DNA of 64,000 bases, from assembly GCF_964222135.1 (NCBI RefSeq), contig NZ_CAXQBR010000094.1:119786-183785 (forward strand), given 5' to 3'. The translations under genes and the position numbers were made by a program. Source of the stretch: Euzebya sp. GTDB taxonomy: Bacteria > Actinomycetota > Nitriliruptoria > Euzebyales > Euzebyaceae. The notes beneath the pieces are model-generated. The model saw only the letters and a program-made list of their open reading frames with translations. It did not search any database and was not told where the DNA came from. Positions 63,470 through 64,000 of the stretch are shown here, one piece after another (the first letter of the stretch is position 1; each line of letters opens with the position of its first letter).

Positions 63470-64000
63470 GTGCGCAACCCCCCATTCGCCCTGAAGGCCC
63501 TGATCGGGCTGGTCGTCACCGCCGTCATCGCCGTGGCGGGCTTCCTCGGCACCCGCTTCGCGCAAGGCGCCTTCGACGAGCAGTACCGCATCTGGGTCAC
63601 CCTCGGCGAGACCGGCCAGGGGGTCATCAGCGGCAGCGACGTGGTGCTGCGCGGCGTGATCGTCGGCGAGGTCGGGGAGATCCGGCTGGACGACGAGCTG
63701 CGGGCGGTGATCGAGCTGGTCCTCGAACCCGACCTGCAGGTCCCCGAGGACGCCACCATCGCGGTCACCGGCAAGACCCTCCTCGGCGAGAAGCAGATCG
63801 AGATCCGCCCCGACGGCCCGCTGGCCGAGGGGCCCTTCATCGCCGACGGCGGCAGCATCGACGACCCGGACCAGGTGGTCGAGCTGCAGGACGTGCTGAG
63901 CGAGCTGGATGAGGTGCTGGGGGCGATCGACCCGACGGATCTGGCGGTGCTGGTCGATGACGGGTTGGGGGCGTTCGTGGGTCAGGACGCCCAGATCGCG
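63470..64000 (+). CDS. Mce/MlaD-domain membrane protein (3' end outside window)
   Basis: The first 177 residues are visible. An N-terminal membrane helix (FALKALIGLVVTAVIAVAGF) is followed by an MlaD/MCE beta-barrel domain: YRIWVTLGETGQGVISGSDV, VLRGVIVGEVGEIRLDDEL, LQVPEDATIAVTGKTLLGEK and IEIRPDGPLAEGPFI. MCE proteins form tubes that carry lipids or sterols to an ABC permease in the inner membrane. After the domain begins an Asp/Leu-rich helical stretch as in actinobacterial Mce proteins. GTG 63470. The neighbouring mce genes would lie to the right of the window. Confidence 0.88.
   Translation, partial: MRNPPFALKALIGLVVTAVIAVAGFLGTRFAQGAFDEQYRIWVTLGETGQGVISGSDVVLRGVIVGEVGEIRLDDELRAVIELVLEPDLQVPEDATIAVTGKTLLGEKQIEIRPDGPLAEGPFIADGGSIDDPDQVVELQDVLSELDEVLGAIDPTDLAVLVDDGLGAFVGQDAQIA

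Overview
The window is very GC-rich, densely coded DNA from a high-GC actinobacterium. The markers are a WhiB1-type Fe-S protein, a SigR/RsrA-type redox sigma/anti-sigma pair, a PdtaS-type histidine kinase with its biotinyl-like neighbour, a SigF/RsbW pair, actinobacterial Lhr and Nei, an Mce/MlaD-type protein, and three secreted proteins with cell wall binding repeat 2 (CWB2) arrays. CWB2 arrays in this setting suggest a deep-branching lineage such as Nitriliruptoria (Euzebya/Nitriliruptor-like). That placement is inference. No phage, insertion sequence, CRISPR array or rRNA was seen; one tRNA is present.

Layout: 1-10.8 kb holds the tail of a LuxR-type response regulator, a broken GGDEF/EAL gene, secA, a beta-propeller/CWB2 protein and two overlapping GGDEF-EAL genes. 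10.8-13.2 kb holds a Nudix protein and two coupled small genes, one a DUF6459/Rv3235-like protein. 13.2-19.8 kb is a stress-regulation island (sigR, rsrA, an orphan sigma region-4 protein, a PGRP amidase, a biotinyl-like protein, pdtaS, whiB1) whose order matches Mycobacterium sigH-rshA-TB7.3-pdtaS-whiB1, with a textbook CRP site upstream of whiB1. 19.8-27.9 kb holds GDPD, a lipid kinase, a class A PBP, a PAS/GGDEF/EAL protein and sigF-rsbW. 28.0-37.7 kb holds lhr and a DrrA-DrrB-DrrC-like exporter/UvrA-like operon opposite a TetR gene with a palindromic operator.

37.7-44.4 kb is an envelope-glycan island: a PlsC acyltransferase, four glycosyltransferases, and two PAPS-type sulfotransferases (one Stf0-like). 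It is arranged as divergent coupled operons around a perfect 20-bp palindrome, and a sulfated glycolipid or glycan is the likely product. 44.4-52.0 kb holds nei, FKBP isomerases and the complete three-gene operon for the osmolyte N-acetylglutaminylglutamine amide. 52.0-64.0 kb holds a flavin monooxygenase, a TauE/SafE exporter, another propeller/CWB2 protein, an MFS permease just behind tRNA-Arg(CCG), an alpha/beta hydrolase, a PaaX regulator, small enzymes, pepA and the start of an Mce gene.

Two signals run through the window. First, about a dozen genes have a TANNNT box 6-10 nt before the start codon, pointing to leaderless mRNAs. Second, several intergenic gaps carry short tandem or direct repeats with hairpins (17380-17529, 52058-52183, 60792-60925).
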